Origin: UBA5336 sp038745855
Lineage (GTDB): Bacteria > Pseudomonadota > Alphaproteobacteria > Caulobacterales > Hyphomonadaceae
DNA: 64,000 nt
Assembly: GCA_038745855.1 (NCBI GenBank)
Contig: JBCDLC010000003.1
Span: forward strand, 1 to 64,000
Direction: 5' to 3'
The translations under genes and the position numbers were made by a program. The notes under the pieces were generated by a model. That model saw only the letters and a list, made by a program, of their open reading frames with translations. It did not search any database and was not told the origin of the DNA. This document shows, piece by piece, positions 1 through 8,924 of the stretch. The number at the start of each line of letters is the position of its first letter. The first letter of the stretch is position 1.

Positions 1-2
1 GC

Positions 3-278
3 AGCCCAGCGGGCGATCCAAGCATAAAGCCCGCCGGCGCCTCTGCGCCGCCCCCGCGGAGCCATCCGCGAAGCGGATCTGGCGTGAGCGAAGTAAACTG
101 CCTCAAGCCGAGAAGGAGCGACCGAGAAGAAACCCACAGTCTTGAACGCCACTGCCGTGGCCTTGTCCGCCTGGATTTGATCCCCCGGATCAAATCCTCC
201 GCTGAGGCGGACCGGCTCCCAAGTCCATCGCGTAGCGGAGCGCGCCAGCGCGTAGCCCAGCGGGCGATCAAGGCATAA
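3..278 (+). repeat. Direct repeat pair, about 251-bp period
   Basis: The word AGCCCAGCGGGCGATC followed by an AAGCATAA/AAGGCATAA-like end occurs at 3-27 and again at 254-278. The copies differ by one indel-like change and one substitution. The spacing of about 251 bp suggests the end of one repeat unit and a complete next one, with the first unit cut by the window edge. Confidence 0.5.
165..212. repeat. REP-like nested palindrome
   Basis: Perfect 11-bp arms GGATTTGATCC (173-183) and GGATCAAATCC (187-197) enclose a 3-nt loop CCC. Outside them, GTCCGCC (165-171) pairs with GGCGGAC (206-212), with an 8-nt asymmetric bulge on the 3' side. There is no T-run, so it does not look like an intrinsic terminator. 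A dispersed palindromic (REP-type) element is the likeliest reading; only one copy was found in this window. Confidence 0.6.
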
Positions 279-281
279 TGC

Positions 282-1049
282 TCAAAGCCGGTCGATGGCG
301 TGGCCGCTCCGGGTCCACCTTATGAAGGCCGGGCCCGGGTTTTGGTCGCGCGCGGTCAAGCGGCTTCTCACTTCCTCGAGCATGAACCGGGTCACCGAAG
401 GAATATCGAGCGCCATGGCATCATCCAGGCCAACCCACTGCAAATCGCTCAGCTCGGCGCCGTCCGCCGGTGGGCGCTCGTCGACCAGCACCTCTTCGGC
501 CTCCGCCATGAAGAACCGGGCATCGAACCGGCGCGGCCGGTAGGGCGGAGTGACCGCGCGGCCGACCAGGGTAAAGCCCTTCAGGCACGGCGCGACGCCC
601 TGCCAGTAATAGGGTTCCCATCCCGGCGGTGCCCGCCCGCCGACATCGGCCGCCTTGCCGACGATCAGCCCCGTCTCCTCGAATGTTTCGCGGATGGCAG
701 TAAGCGCGAAAGCCCGCGGCCGGCGACGGGTGCGGATCGCGAGCTGCAATTCAACGTTCGGGGCGAGCTCGGAAACCGCCGGCGCGCGCCCATCCTGGGG
801 ATCGACCCGGCCGCCCGGAAAAACGTACTTGTGGGGCATGAAAGCATGGCCACCGGCCCGCTTGCCCATCAGCACCCGGGGCATCGCCTGGTCCCGCCGG
901 ATCAGCAAGAGGGTCGCTGCATCCTTCGGTTTGACGCTCGGCTGGTCGGTGACGAGCACGTCGTCGGCGTCTTCGCGGTCGAATGCGGATTTGGCCATGC
1001 CCTTTGGCAAGGGCGTGTCGTCAGCCGTGCTGGCGTTCCCTTTTGTCAT
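282..1049 (-). CDS. Nudix hydrolase (NUDT19-like)
   Basis: A 255-residue protein predicted to hydrolyse a nucleoside-diphosphate-linked substrate. The Nudix core is visible: the entry glycines FPGG at 77-80 and the metal-binding helix REtfEEtG at 120-127. The distance between them is about 40 residues, longer than in the compact Nudix box, as in NUDT19/CoA-type relatives with an insertion. The substrate cannot be named from sequence. The start lies 59 bp downstream of the stop of the RNase R gene on the same strand, so the two are probably co-transcribed. The first about 40 residues are low in conservation signals and a later start is possible. Confidence 0.85.
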   Translation of the reverse strand: MTKGNASTADDTPLPKGMAKSAFDREDADDVLVTDQPSVKPKDAATLLLIRRDQAMPRVLMGKRAGGHAFMPHKYVFPGGRVDPQDGRAPAVSELAPNVELQLAIRTRRRPRAFALTAIRETFEETGLIVGKAADVGGRAPPGWEPYYWQGVAPCLKGFTLVGRAVTPPYRPRRFDARFFMAEAEEVLVDERPPADGAELSDLQWVGLDDAMALDIPSVTRFMLEEVRSRLTARDQNPGPAFIRWTRSGHAIDRL

Positions 1050-1108
1050 GGCCGCCAGCCGATGCTTAGTCCGGTTTCGCTTTTGGTATTGCCCATCGCA
1101 CGCCCCTC

Positions 1109-3403
1109 CTACCGCTTGTTCCTCCGCCGCGCATTCGGGCCGCCGCGGGAATTGCTCCGCCCTCTCCCGCGGTCGCGATCGCCGCTTGGCGGCTTTTCGC
1201 CTTTCCGCTTCGGGCGCGCTTCCGACATCATCTCCAGCAAGAGCCCGCCTTGCAAGGGTGTCACTTCGCGAAGCCGTACGCTGACCCGTTGCCCAAGGTC
1301 GTATCGCCGTCCGGAACCGCGCGCCACAAGGCCCATGGCCGCCTCGTCAAACACCCAGTATTCGTCGCCTAGGGTTGCGATGGGCACAAAACCATCGGCC
1401 GCTGTGTCCGCCAAGCGGACGAACAGCCCGGCCTTGGCGACCCCAGTGATGCGCCCCTCGAATTCGGCCCCCACCCGGTCGGCCAGGAAGAGCGCCATGT
1501 ATCGGTCGGTCGCCTCGCGCTCGGCGGCCATACTCCGACGCTCGGTATCGGTGATATGGCTGGCGGTCTCCTCGAGTTGGGCCAGCGCCTTGTCCGAGAT
1601 GCCATCGGGCCCAAGATCCAAGGCGCGCACCAGCGCCCGGTGCACCACCAGGTCGGCATACCGCCGGATTGGAGAGGTGAAATGGGCATAGCGCTGGAGA
1701 TTGAGGCCAAAATGGCCGAGATTGTCGGGCGAATAGACCGCTTGGCTCTGGGTTCTCAGCACCATTTCGGTGATCATCTGGGCGTGGTCGCTGCCTTTAA
1801 TATCGTCGAGAAGGGCATTGAACCGGCCGGTCTGTGGACGCTCACCCTTGGGCCATTTCATCTTCAGCGTCGCGAGGAAATCGGAGAAGGCGGCGATCTT
1901 TTCCTGGCTCGGCGCATCATGCACGCGGTAGACAAGACCGGTCCGCGCGCGCTCAAGGCTTTCTGCGGCACAGACATTGGCCTCGATCATGAACGCCTCG
2001 ATCAGCCGGTGCGCGTCGAGACGATCCTTGGTGGCGATCCGCTCGATCGATCCGTCCTTCGCGAAGACGATCTTCTGTTCAGGGAGGTCCAGGTCCAGTG
2101 GCCCCCGTTTGTCCCGGGCCGCCGCAATCGCGCCATATGCGCCCCAAAGCGGTTTCAGCACGGTTTCAAGCACCGCTTTCGCCCGCTTCGAGGGTTTCCC
2201 ATCCACCGCAGCCTGGGCCTCCTCATAGGAAAGTTTCGCGTGGCTCCGCATCATTGCCCTGAAGAAACGGTGGTCCCGCTTTCCGCCGTCAGGTCCGAAG
2301 ATCATCTCCACCGCAAAGCACGCCCGATCCTCGTCTTCCCTGAGCGAGCAGGCATCGGCCGACAGTTCAAACGGCAGCATCGGAACAACCCGGTCCGGAA
2401 AATATGTGCTGTTCCCCCGCTTGTAGGCCTCCTGGTCCAGCGCCGACCCCTCGGTCACGAACGCCGCCACATCAGCGATCGCGACAATGACCCGGCAGCC
2501 GCCCTTGTTCGGCCCATCGGTCAGGGCTTCGGCAAACACCGCATCGTCGTGGTCGCGGGCATCCTCGGGGTCGATCGTGATCAGCGGGGTGCCGGTCAGA
2601 TCCTCCCGTGCCGCCTTGGTTCGCTTGCCGGCCTGGGCCTCCGCCATCACTGCGTCAGGAAACGCTTCGGGCAAGCCATGGGCGTGGATCGCGATCAGGC
2701 TAGCCGCCCGAGGATCTCCGACCTTGCCGATGACCTCTGTCACCATCGCCCGTTTGGGGCCATAGCCCCGACGCTGTTGGGTGCTTGCCCGCTGTTTCGC
2801 GCGGACGAGGTCACCGGTTTCGGCGCCGTTCACATCGTCCCGGTCGACCAGGAAAGTGTCCCGGCCCTTGCGGTTCGCGCTTTCGATGCGACCACCATGG
2901 CCCGTTGCGGTGAAGAGCCCGATCACCGGCCGCTCCATCCGCTTGTCCAGTTTCTTGATGACCTTGGCCGTCCACTCGCCCCCGCGCTCGCTAAGCCGGC
3001 AAAGCGCCCGATCCCCGACACCGGGTGTGTTTGTGCTGGCAGCCGCCTCGCCCCGCCGGCCCTTTCGTCCTTTCTGCCCGGCCCCCATGCCCGCCTGGCC
3101 GGCATAGATGATCTCCGGGCCGTAGAGCCCTTCGCGGCCAACAGCGCGGCCGATGAGGCTGCCATCGCCATCGATGCGGCCGAACGCGACGATCGTCGTT
3201 CCGGGCGGTTGATCCACCGGTCGCACCGCGCGCTTGGCTGTCTTCACAAGAGCCCCGTCGGCCTCCATGTCGCGCAGGATGGCCCGCAAGGCGCGGCGCT
3301 GATCCCCCTTGAGCCCAAGCCCCTTGGCAATATCCCGCCGGGTTGTGATATCCGGATTGTCCGCAAGAAAGGCCGCCACGGCCGCTTTTGTCAGTTCAGT
3401 CAT
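1109..3403 (-). CDS. rnr: Ribonuclease R
   Basis: A 764-residue 3'-to-5' exoribonuclease of the RNB/RNR family that degrades structured RNA, including rRNA and mRNA fragments. An N-terminal winged-helix-like region (about 1-65) precedes cold-shock-like segments. The RNB catalytic core starts near residue 271, with the acidic cluster D278, D284, D286, D287 in the motif IDPEDARDHDD. An S1 RNA-binding domain follows at about 645-735. The tail is Lys/Arg-rich (final 35 residues), typical of RNase R and absent from RNase II. Length fits the family. The gene heads a short minus-strand unit with the Nudix gene. Confidence 0.95.
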   Translation of the reverse strand: MTELTKAAVAAFLADNPDITTRRDIAKGLGLKGDQRRALRAILRDMEADGALVKTAKRAVRPVDQPPGTTIVAFGRIDGDGSLIGRAVGREGLYGPEIIYAGQAGMGAGQKGRKGRRGEAAASTNTPGVGDRALCRLSERGGEWTAKVIKKLDKRMERPVIGLFTATGHGGRIESANRKGRDTFLVDRDDVNGAETGDLVRAKQRASTQQRRGYGPKRAMVTEVIGKVGDPRAASLIAIHAHGLPEAFPDAVMAEAQAGKRTKAAREDLTGTPLITIDPEDARDHDDAVFAEALTDGPNKGGCRVIVAIADVAAFVTEGSALDQEAYKRGNSTYFPDRVVPMLPFELSADACSLREDEDRACFAVEMIFGPDGGKRDHRFFRAMMRSHAKLSYEEAQAAVDGKPSKRAKAVLETVLKPLWGAYGAIAAARDKRGPLDLDLPEQKIVFAKDGSIERIATKDRLDAHRLIEAFMIEANVCAAESLERARTGLVYRVHDAPSQEKIAAFSDFLATLKMKWPKGERPQTGRFNALLDDIKGSDHAQMITEMVLRTQSQAVYSPDNLGHFGLNLQRYAHFTSPIRRYADLVVHRALVRALDLGPDGISDKALAQLEETASHITDTERRSMAAEREATDRYMALFLADRVGAEFEGRITGVAKAGLFVRLADTAADGFVPIATLGDEYWVFDEAAMGLVARGSGRRYDLGQRVSVRLREVTPLQGGLLLEMMSEARPKRKGEKPPSGDRDRGRGRSNSRGGPNARRRNKR

Positions 3404-3600
3404 CCAGGCCCATATAGGGCGACTCCCTCAGACTTTCCTAGCAGCAGAGCACGAGGTCGCCGTAAGCAACAGCCGGCGTTTATTGACTCGCGGTCGCGGC
3501 ACTATCTATCCCGTCACGGAATAACCACCCTGTCATACATGCATCATGTTCTGCTCGCCGAACAGGATCTATGGCCTTCGCGAATTGGGGAACCGGCCAA

Positions 3601-6579
3601 ATGAAAATCTGTTTTTTTCCTGCTTTTACTGACCGAGCGACCCTTACAGACCATTTCTTCCGACTGCACTGGTACCTTCGCCCATTGGCTGGATCCATCA
3701 AGACGATCGAAGTTCCCGTCTCCGATCCCTCGCTCAGACCAGGTGATTGCCCGCCGTTTCTCGACCAGAGCTTGAAGTGCCTCGTTGGCGACCTGCCCGT
3801 GGAATTCGTTTCCACCAACAAAACATCGCTGGAAGATATGATCGGGAATGCTGACGTTGTCCTAAAGTGGGATGTCAAAGGCGGTCATGAAAAAGACTAC
3901 CAAGCTGCGCTCAACGACAAGCGTAGCCTTCGGGTTGATCACCAGAACGTTCGCTACGCTGGCTCTATGTACCTGAAATTCCGGGCGGAATTCGATGATC
4001 TTCTCGGCAGGAGAGGCAGCAACTATCTCAAGGCATCAAAGGAGGTTTATGCCCGGATCAAGGATCGGTGTTCGTCGGAAATCTGCTACGTGTTTGGAAC
4101 AGGTCCCGGTCTTGCCCACGCGAATGCCCACGATTTTTCCGATGGCGTCTGTATTGCCTGCAATAGCATGGTCAAGAACACGGAACTGCTGGATCGGCTG
4201 CAGCCACCGCTCATCGCGATCGGAGACCCGATCTTCCATGCGGGCCCATCTTCCTACGCCGCGGCATTCCGGCAATCCCTGATAGAGGCGCTCGACAGGT
4301 ACGAAGCCGACCTCATCGTTCCGATGAGAGACTATCACATCTACATCGATCATTTGCCGAAGCGGTTTCTCGATCGCATTGCGGCTGTACCATTCAAACA
4401 CGGAAAAGCGCCAAACCACGATTTGCTGTCAGACTTCCACGTCACGACAACCGGCAACATTCTCACACTCTTCCTGCTCCCACTCGCTGCCGATTTCTCC
4501 AACACGATCCGGATTTTCGGCTGTGATGGACGGCCTCTGGAGCAGAGTGACTATTTCTGGGGGCACGACAAAGCCTCACAGTTTAATGAGGAAATGGACG
4601 ATATCCAGAAAGCCCATCCAGGCTTCTTCGACATCGACTACAATGATTATTACCTGGAGCACTGCCGGACCCTCGAGACGTGGTTGTCCAATTTGGAAGC
4701 AGACGGCAAAACCATCACCAACCACACTCGGTCGTTCATCCCCGCACTCGCAGATCGTTCCGACAAAGGTGCTGCGCGGTACGGTTTTCGCACCCTCGAA
4801 CCCGCCGCCGACGACGAGACTGACCTCGTTTCGATCGTCATGCCCGCGTTCAATACGGAAGCCTTCATTGGCGAAGCCATTGAGTCGGTTCGCGCTCAGA
4901 CCTACTCCAATTGGGAGCTGTTGATCGTCGAAGACGGCTCCGACGATCGCACCCTGAAGATTGCGACAGACTACGCATCCAAAGATCAGAGAATTCGAGT
5001 CTTCGAAAATCCAGGGAAGTATCAGACGGCGGCTCGAAACCACGCGTTCGAAAACGCCCTTGGAAAGTATGCCTGCTTCCTCGATTCAGATGACATCATG
5101 TATCCTGACGGACTACGCGCCCGGGTCAAAGCGCTGCAAGAGAACAAGCAAGTTCGTCTGGTTCATGGGGTCGTTTGCCGGATCGGAGAGAACGGGCGAG
5201 ACTTACGCAGCCCTATCGCGAAGATGAGCCCCGTCTCCTTCGACGACATGCATGCCAACCCGTTCCACATCAACGGGATTATGGGCGACACGGAACTCTT
5301 CTTGAAACACCGCGTGAAATACCACATTCCCAGCGGTGAAGACTGGATGATGATGGCGCGCATCCTGCGCCAGGGGCATGCATCGGTATTTGTCCCTGAA
5401 GAGGTTTCCGCTTGGCGATACCACCCTTCCTCTGCGACGCAGCGCGGCATGGAGGAACACGAAGCCGCCCTCGAGCAGACCCTCAACTGGGTCTATTCAC
5501 CTTGTGACCCGGACGACGCCATCGAAAAATACCGGAAGGGCCTCGCCAAGCCGCCACTCCTCGACGTGAAACTCAAAAGAAAAGCTAACGTTCTGATGTG
5601 GCAGCTGCTGACAAACGATCTCGATGGTTTGCGAGACCTGATCGGTCGGCCTTCGCTTTCGGCATTTTGGACGAAACAATCAGCAGACTTCTGGGCAAAC
5701 CTGGCGCGGTCATCAGGCCTTCGATTTTTTCGCTTGCCTGGCGGTGATTTGCCTGACCTTGATGATGCGCAGTTGAGCGAAATCGCTGAAACACTGGTCT
5801 CGTCGGGCATCCCGTCGAAAATTCCAAATCTCAGCTATGGCGTATCGCGAGCGTTTGGTCTCAATGCGCACCAGCGGCGTACGACAGGAAGCCAAAATCG
5901 ACCTTTCCTCGAACGGTCCCGAGCGGATCGGGTCGTGATAGATGAGTGCGCGGTCCTGCAAGGATTGGTGGGATCGGGCGGGGCCAGCAAGCCGAATGTG
6001 ATCGCCCTCGGCCATGGTGCAGAGGCAGCCGCAGCGCCCTACAAGCGGAAAGGGTGGACGACGGCGCATTTAGGGCATTTTGATGCGAAGGCGGATGCCG
6101 CCGGTACGCCACAGGCCACCGGGAAGATCGACATTCCCTCCATGTCTGGTGCACGCCTGAAGGCTCTTGTCGAAGACATGGATCTTCCGAAAATCACGGT
6201 CTTGCGCTTGGATGCCCTTGGCCACGAGCACAAGGTCCTGCGGTCGATCCCCTGGAACCGATCGGCCCCTGACTGCGTGCACTGTCAATTTTACGACGAG
6301 GGAATGAGTGTCGATCAGCTAGGCGTGACAGACATCGCCGAACTTCTCGAAAGCAGAAACTACCACGTTTACATCAGTGAATGGCATGCACCGCGGGACG
6401 GGAGCGATGGCCCATACAGCGCATGGAAGAAAATCACGCCCTATGTCGCTGGACTGGACATTCCCCCCTACGCGTGGGGAAGCTTGATGGCGTTTAAGGA
6501 TGATCCGGGCTTCGCAGCGGTGAAAGCCGTTTTTGGCGAGCAACTCAAGCAATCCAAGCGGCCGAAGAAGACCGCCTGA
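3601..6579 (+). CDS. Three-module protein: DUF115-like + GT2 glycosyltransferase + FkbM-like
   Basis: The N-terminal about 390 residues contain VFGTGPGL and a following ACNSMVKN / IAIGDPIFH pattern that resembles MAF/DUF115 (MptE-like) sugar-handling domains. A GT-A family 2 domain begins near residue 408 (SIVMPAFN, then IVEDGSDD) and carries the metal-binding DSDD near residue 495. The last about 220 residues contain LRLDALGHEHKVL, resembling the acidic motif of FkbM-type methyltransferases, but lack a clear SAM-binding glycine loop. It may glycosylate a cell-surface glycan or protein. The start at 3601 is chosen because GGGGAA lies 8 nt upstream; the ATG at 3571 has poor spacing. The GT2 call is firm; the outer modules are tentative. 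It stands alone between rnr and a regulator gene. Confidence 0.75.
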   Translation: MKICFFPAFTDRATLTDHFFRLHWYLRPLAGSIKTIEVPVSDPSLRPGDCPPFLDQSLKCLVGDLPVEFVSTNKTSLEDMIGNADVVLKWDVKGGHEKDYQAALNDKRSLRVDHQNVRYAGSMYLKFRAEFDDLLGRRGSNYLKASKEVYARIKDRCSSEICYVFGTGPGLAHANAHDFSDGVCIACNSMVKNTELLDRLQPPLIAIGDPIFHAGPSSYAAAFRQSLIEALDRYEADLIVPMRDYHIYIDHLPKRFLDRIAAVPFKHGKAPNHDLLSDFHVTTTGNILTLFLLPLAADFSNTIRIFGCDGRPLEQSDYFWGHDKASQFNEEMDDIQKAHPGFFDIDYNDYYLEHCRTLETWLSNLEADGKTITNHTRSFIPALADRSDKGAARYGFRTLEPAADDETDLVSIVMPAFNTEAFIGEAIESVRAQTYSNWELLIVEDGSDDRTLKIATDYASKDQRIRVFENPGKYQTAARNHAFENALGKYACFLDSDDIMYPDGLRARVKALQENKQVRLVHGVVCRIGENGRDLRSPIAKMSPVSFDDMHANPFHINGIMGDTELFLKHRVKYHIPSGEDWMMMARILRQGHASVFVPEEVSAWRYHPSSATQRGMEEHEAALEQTLNWVYSPCDPDDAIEKYRKGLAKPPLLDVKLKRKANVLMWQLLTNDLDGLRDLIGRPSLSAFWTKQSADFWANLARSSGLRFFRLPGGDLPDLDDAQLSEIAETLVSSGIPSKIPNLSYGVSRAFGLNAHQRRTTGSQNRPFLERSRADRVVIDECAVLQGLVGSGGASKPNVIALGHGAEAAAAPYKRKGWTTAHLGHFDAKADAAGTPQATGKIDIPSMSGARLKALVEDMDLPKITVLRLDALGHEHKVLRSIPWNRSAPDCVHCQFYDEGMSVDQLGVTDIAELLESRNYHVYISEWHAPRDGSDGPYSAWKKITPYVAGLDIPPYAWGSLMAFKDDPGFAAVKAVFGEQLKQSKRPKKTA

Positions 6580-6610
6580 CATCTTCTGGCTCATAAACCA
6601 GACTCTGCGC

Positions 6611-6648
6611 TTGCACAATCCTTACTCTGCTATATAACTTCATATATA
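6611..6648 (+). promoter_or_regulatory. Candidate promoter with overlapping MarR-type operator
   Basis: TTGCAC (6611-6616) and TATAAC (6633-6638) form a -35/-10 pair with 16-nt spacing. An AT-rich dyad, TATATA (6631-6636) and ATATATA (6642-6648), overlaps the -10 and lies about 25 nt before the start of the MarR-GNAT gene. The placement suggests autorepression. Inferred from sequence only. Confidence 0.45.
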
Positions 6649-6671
6649 AGTCCTTATAGAAATAGCGCACC

Positions 6672-7637
6672 ATGCCAAAAGATATTCTCTCTGATGCGGG
6701 TTACCTGGCGCTGGGTAGCCGGTTGAAACGCCTTGCGGACCGGTTGCTTGCCGATGCGGCCGTGGTCCATGCAGAGAGTGCGGAACCCCTGCAACCGGGC
6801 CAGTTTCCCCTGGTTGCAGCGCTTGATCGGTACGGCCCGATGACGGTCAATGACGCCGCTGCCGCCCTCGGTGTCAGCCAGCCCGCCGTCACCCGCGCCG
6901 CCGGGGAGCTCGTCAAGGCCGGGCTTGCCCACTCCACCCCATCGGATGACGACAGGCGCCAGCGTACGCTCACATTGAGCGCCGAGGGCCAGAACAGTAT
7001 CGAGCGGCTGAAGCGCACCATGTGGCCGAGGGTCGAAGCCGAGGCTCGGCAGCTCTTCTCGAACCTCTCCGGCGATATGCTGGCACAGGTTTCGACCATC
7101 GAGGCCCGCCTGTCGGAGCGGTCCATGGCCCAGCGGGTGGCGGAAAATCCCCTCGAAATCATACCCTTTGCACCGGAACACGCTGGGCTCTTCCACGAGA
7201 TCAATGCCGAGTGGATCAAGGATATGTTCGTCCTGGAGGCACACGACAAACACGTCCTCGAAAACCCCGAGGCGACAGTCATCGCTCCGGGCGGGAGGAT
7301 CCTCTTCGTGAAAGCCGGAGATGAGGGGATCGTCGGCACATGCGCGTTACAGCCCGATACGGATGGGTTTACCGAACTCACGAAGATGGGCGTGCGATCC
7401 ACCGCCCGCGGGTTCAAAGCCGGGGAATTCCTGCTCCGGGCCGCGCTGCAAACCGCGTGGGACATGGGCGCCACCGGGCGGCTTTACCTGGTGACGAACA
7501 AGAAGTGCGAAGCTGCCATCCACCTCTATGAGAAGGTTGGGTTCGTCCATGATGATGAGATCATGGAGCGGTTCGGTTCCCGGTACGCCCGGTGCGATGT
7601 GGCAATGCGCTACCGCTCGCCGGCGAACAGGCCCTGA
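6672..7637 (+). CDS. MarR-family regulator fused to GNAT acetyltransferase
   Basis: A 321-residue two-domain protein. Residues about 10-150 form a MarR winged helix: the recognition-helix region VSQPAVTRAAGELV and the wing DDDRRQRTLTLS are clear. Residues about 160-315 form a GNAT domain; the acetyl-CoA motif A is seen as RSTARGFKAGEFLL, followed by a typical ALYEKVGF-like segment (HLYEKVGFVHDDE). Such fusions are widespread in Proteobacteria and mostly uncharacterised; some act as acetyl-CoA-linked regulators. A palindromic operator lies in its own promoter. Its 3' end overlaps the convergent DCC gene by 28 bp. Confidence 0.9.
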   Translation: MPKDILSDAGYLALGSRLKRLADRLLADAAVVHAESAEPLQPGQFPLVAALDRYGPMTVNDAAAALGVSQPAVTRAAGELVKAGLAHSTPSDDDRRQRTLTLSAEGQNSIERLKRTMWPRVEAEARQLFSNLSGDMLAQVSTIEARLSERSMAQRVAENPLEIIPFAPEHAGLFHEINAEWIKDMFVLEAHDKHVLENPEATVIAPGGRILFVKAGDEGIVGTCALQPDTDGFTELTKMGVRSTARGFKAGEFLLRAALQTAWDMGATGRLYLVTNKKCEAAIHLYEKVGFVHDDEIMERFGSRYARCDVAMRYRSPANRP

Positions 7638-7972
7638 AGCCGTGGCCGCACCCCCAAAAACGCCCTGTAAGCCCGCTCTGCCACCCACAGGACTGGTGGA
7701 ATCCGAAGCAGGTGCCCGACCGGTGCGAGCCATGGGATCTGCCGGTAGACCGCCGCAAAGGCCGCCGCACCCGAAACCATCGGGCGCCCCGCCTCCTGGG
7801 CATGGAACCGGGCCAGAAGTTCCCGGCGATCGATCGGGCAGTATTCGGCCGCATCATCGGGCGCCACGTCGATAAACGCCAACCGGCCCCGCCGGTCCAG
7901 CCGACGTAGCAGGCCAATCTCCCGGCGGCACAGGGGACAGGCGCCATCGAACCATACAGTCACGTTGCTCAT
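7610..7972 (-). CDS. Thiol-disulfide oxidoreductase, DCC family
   Basis: A 120-residue protein of the DCC (DUF393/YuxK) family. The hallmark FDGACPLC lies at residues 8-15, giving the CxxC pair C12/C15, and is followed by RREIGLLRRLD. A thioredoxin-like redox role is assumed for the family; no substrate is known. The ATG at 7972 is chosen because the motif should be within the first ten residues; an upstream start at 8065 would add 31 unrelated residues. It converges with and overlaps the MarR-GNAT gene. Confidence 0.85.
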   Translation of the reverse strand: MSNVTVWFDGACPLCRREIGLLRRLDRRGRLAFIDVAPDDAAEYCPIDRRELLARFHAQEAGRPMVSGAAAFAAVYRQIPWLAPVGHLLRIPPVLWVAERAYRAFLGVRPRLQGLFAGER

Positions 7973-8213
7973 ATTGCTGAAATGGGCGCACACACGTCCC
8001 ATCCAAAGCGTCAGAGCCGCACACCTTTCCCCGTCAGCCCCGAAAAAGATGCGCCCAGGCGGCACACGCCGCTTGCACAGGTTCTGTTGCCCCTGTATCT
8101 GCCTGCCCTGTTGAAACGGCGGCGTTAGGCCGTCCGTGTCAGGCTGTCACCGGCGTGCCAAGTCCTTCAAGACGCAAGGCTGGCCGGCGGACTTCAGGGC
8201 GAAGGAAAAGACA

Positions 8214-8849
8214 ATGTCGCAGGAAATCGAATTCAACGTGGACGTCCGCGCCAGAACCGGCAAAGGCGGCGCGCGCGAGGCCCGCAGGAACGGGTTTGTG
8301 CCCGGCGTGCTCTATGGCGGCGGCGAAGATCCGGTTGCGATCAACCTGCGCACCAACGAGGTCATCAAGGCCATAAACACCGGCCAGTTCCTCTCCTCCA
8401 CCGCGACCCTCATCTACAAGGGCGAGCGCCAGCTTGTGATCCCCCAGGACATTCAGATGCACCCGGTCACCGACCGGCCGATGCACGTGGACCTGTTCCG
8501 CGTCGATGCGAAACAGCGCATCAAGGTCGAGGTGAACGTGCAGTTCCTGAACGAGGACAAATGTCCCGGTCTCAAGCGCGGCGGCGCCCTGAACGTGGTG
8601 CGCTATACCGTCGAACTCGAGGTGCCGGCCGGCAAGATCCCCGACTTCATCGAGGCTGACCTCGGCGCGCTGGAGATCGGCGATAACGTGAAGATCTCGG
8701 ACGTGAAGCTCCCCGATGATGCCACGCCAACCATCACCGACCGCGACTTCACCATCGCAACCATCACCGGCCGCGGGGCGACTGCCACCGACAGCGATGA
8801 AGCCGGTGAAACCGAAGAAACCGCCGAAGAGGACGCTGCCGAGGAATAG
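8214..8849 (+). CDS. rplY: 50S ribosomal protein L25/Ctc
   Basis: A 211-residue protein of the long (TL5/Ctc) form of L25, which binds 5S rRNA in the large subunit. The N-terminal L25 domain spans about 1-92 (RARTGKGGAREARRNG, VPGVLYG) and the C-terminal TL5 beta domain about 95-185 (IKVEVNVQF, ADLGALEIGDNVKISD). The tail is strongly acidic (DEAGETEETAEEDAAEE), as in many alphaproteobacterial homologues. The start at 8214 follows GAAGGAAAAGACA. It is directly followed by pth, the usual rplY-pth pairing. Confidence 0.95.
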   Translation: MSQEIEFNVDVRARTGKGGAREARRNGFVPGVLYGGGEDPVAINLRTNEVIKAINTGQFLSSTATLIYKGERQLVIPQDIQMHPVTDRPMHVDLFRVDAKQRIKVEVNVQFLNEDKCPGLKRGGALNVVRYTVELEVPAGKIPDFIEADLGALEIGDNVKISDVKLPDDATPTITDRDFTIATITGRGATATDSDEAGETEETAEEDAAEE

Positions 8850-8924
8850 GCACCGCACAAACCGGCTTGGTTTCGAAGACAAGGCCCCCTCCCCTCGGGC
8901 CCGGGGGCATAGGGCAAGAACAGC

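Larger units (their letters stand above)
1..281. other. Non-coding repeat remnant at window start
   Basis: No recognisable gene lies in this stretch. An open frame of about 64 codons at 84-278 has no family resemblance and is probably chance. The sequence holds a direct repeat (3-27 and 254-278) and a large inverted repeat (165-212). The composition, with alternating GAGCG/AGCGG-like words, resembles degenerate repetitive intergenic DNA of GC-rich alphaproteobacteria. A gene could end just left of the window, which cannot be judged. Confidence 0.5.

Noticed and set aside
1556..3604. 682-codon open frame on the plus strand
   Set aside because: Antisense to RNase R, which has all family motifs.
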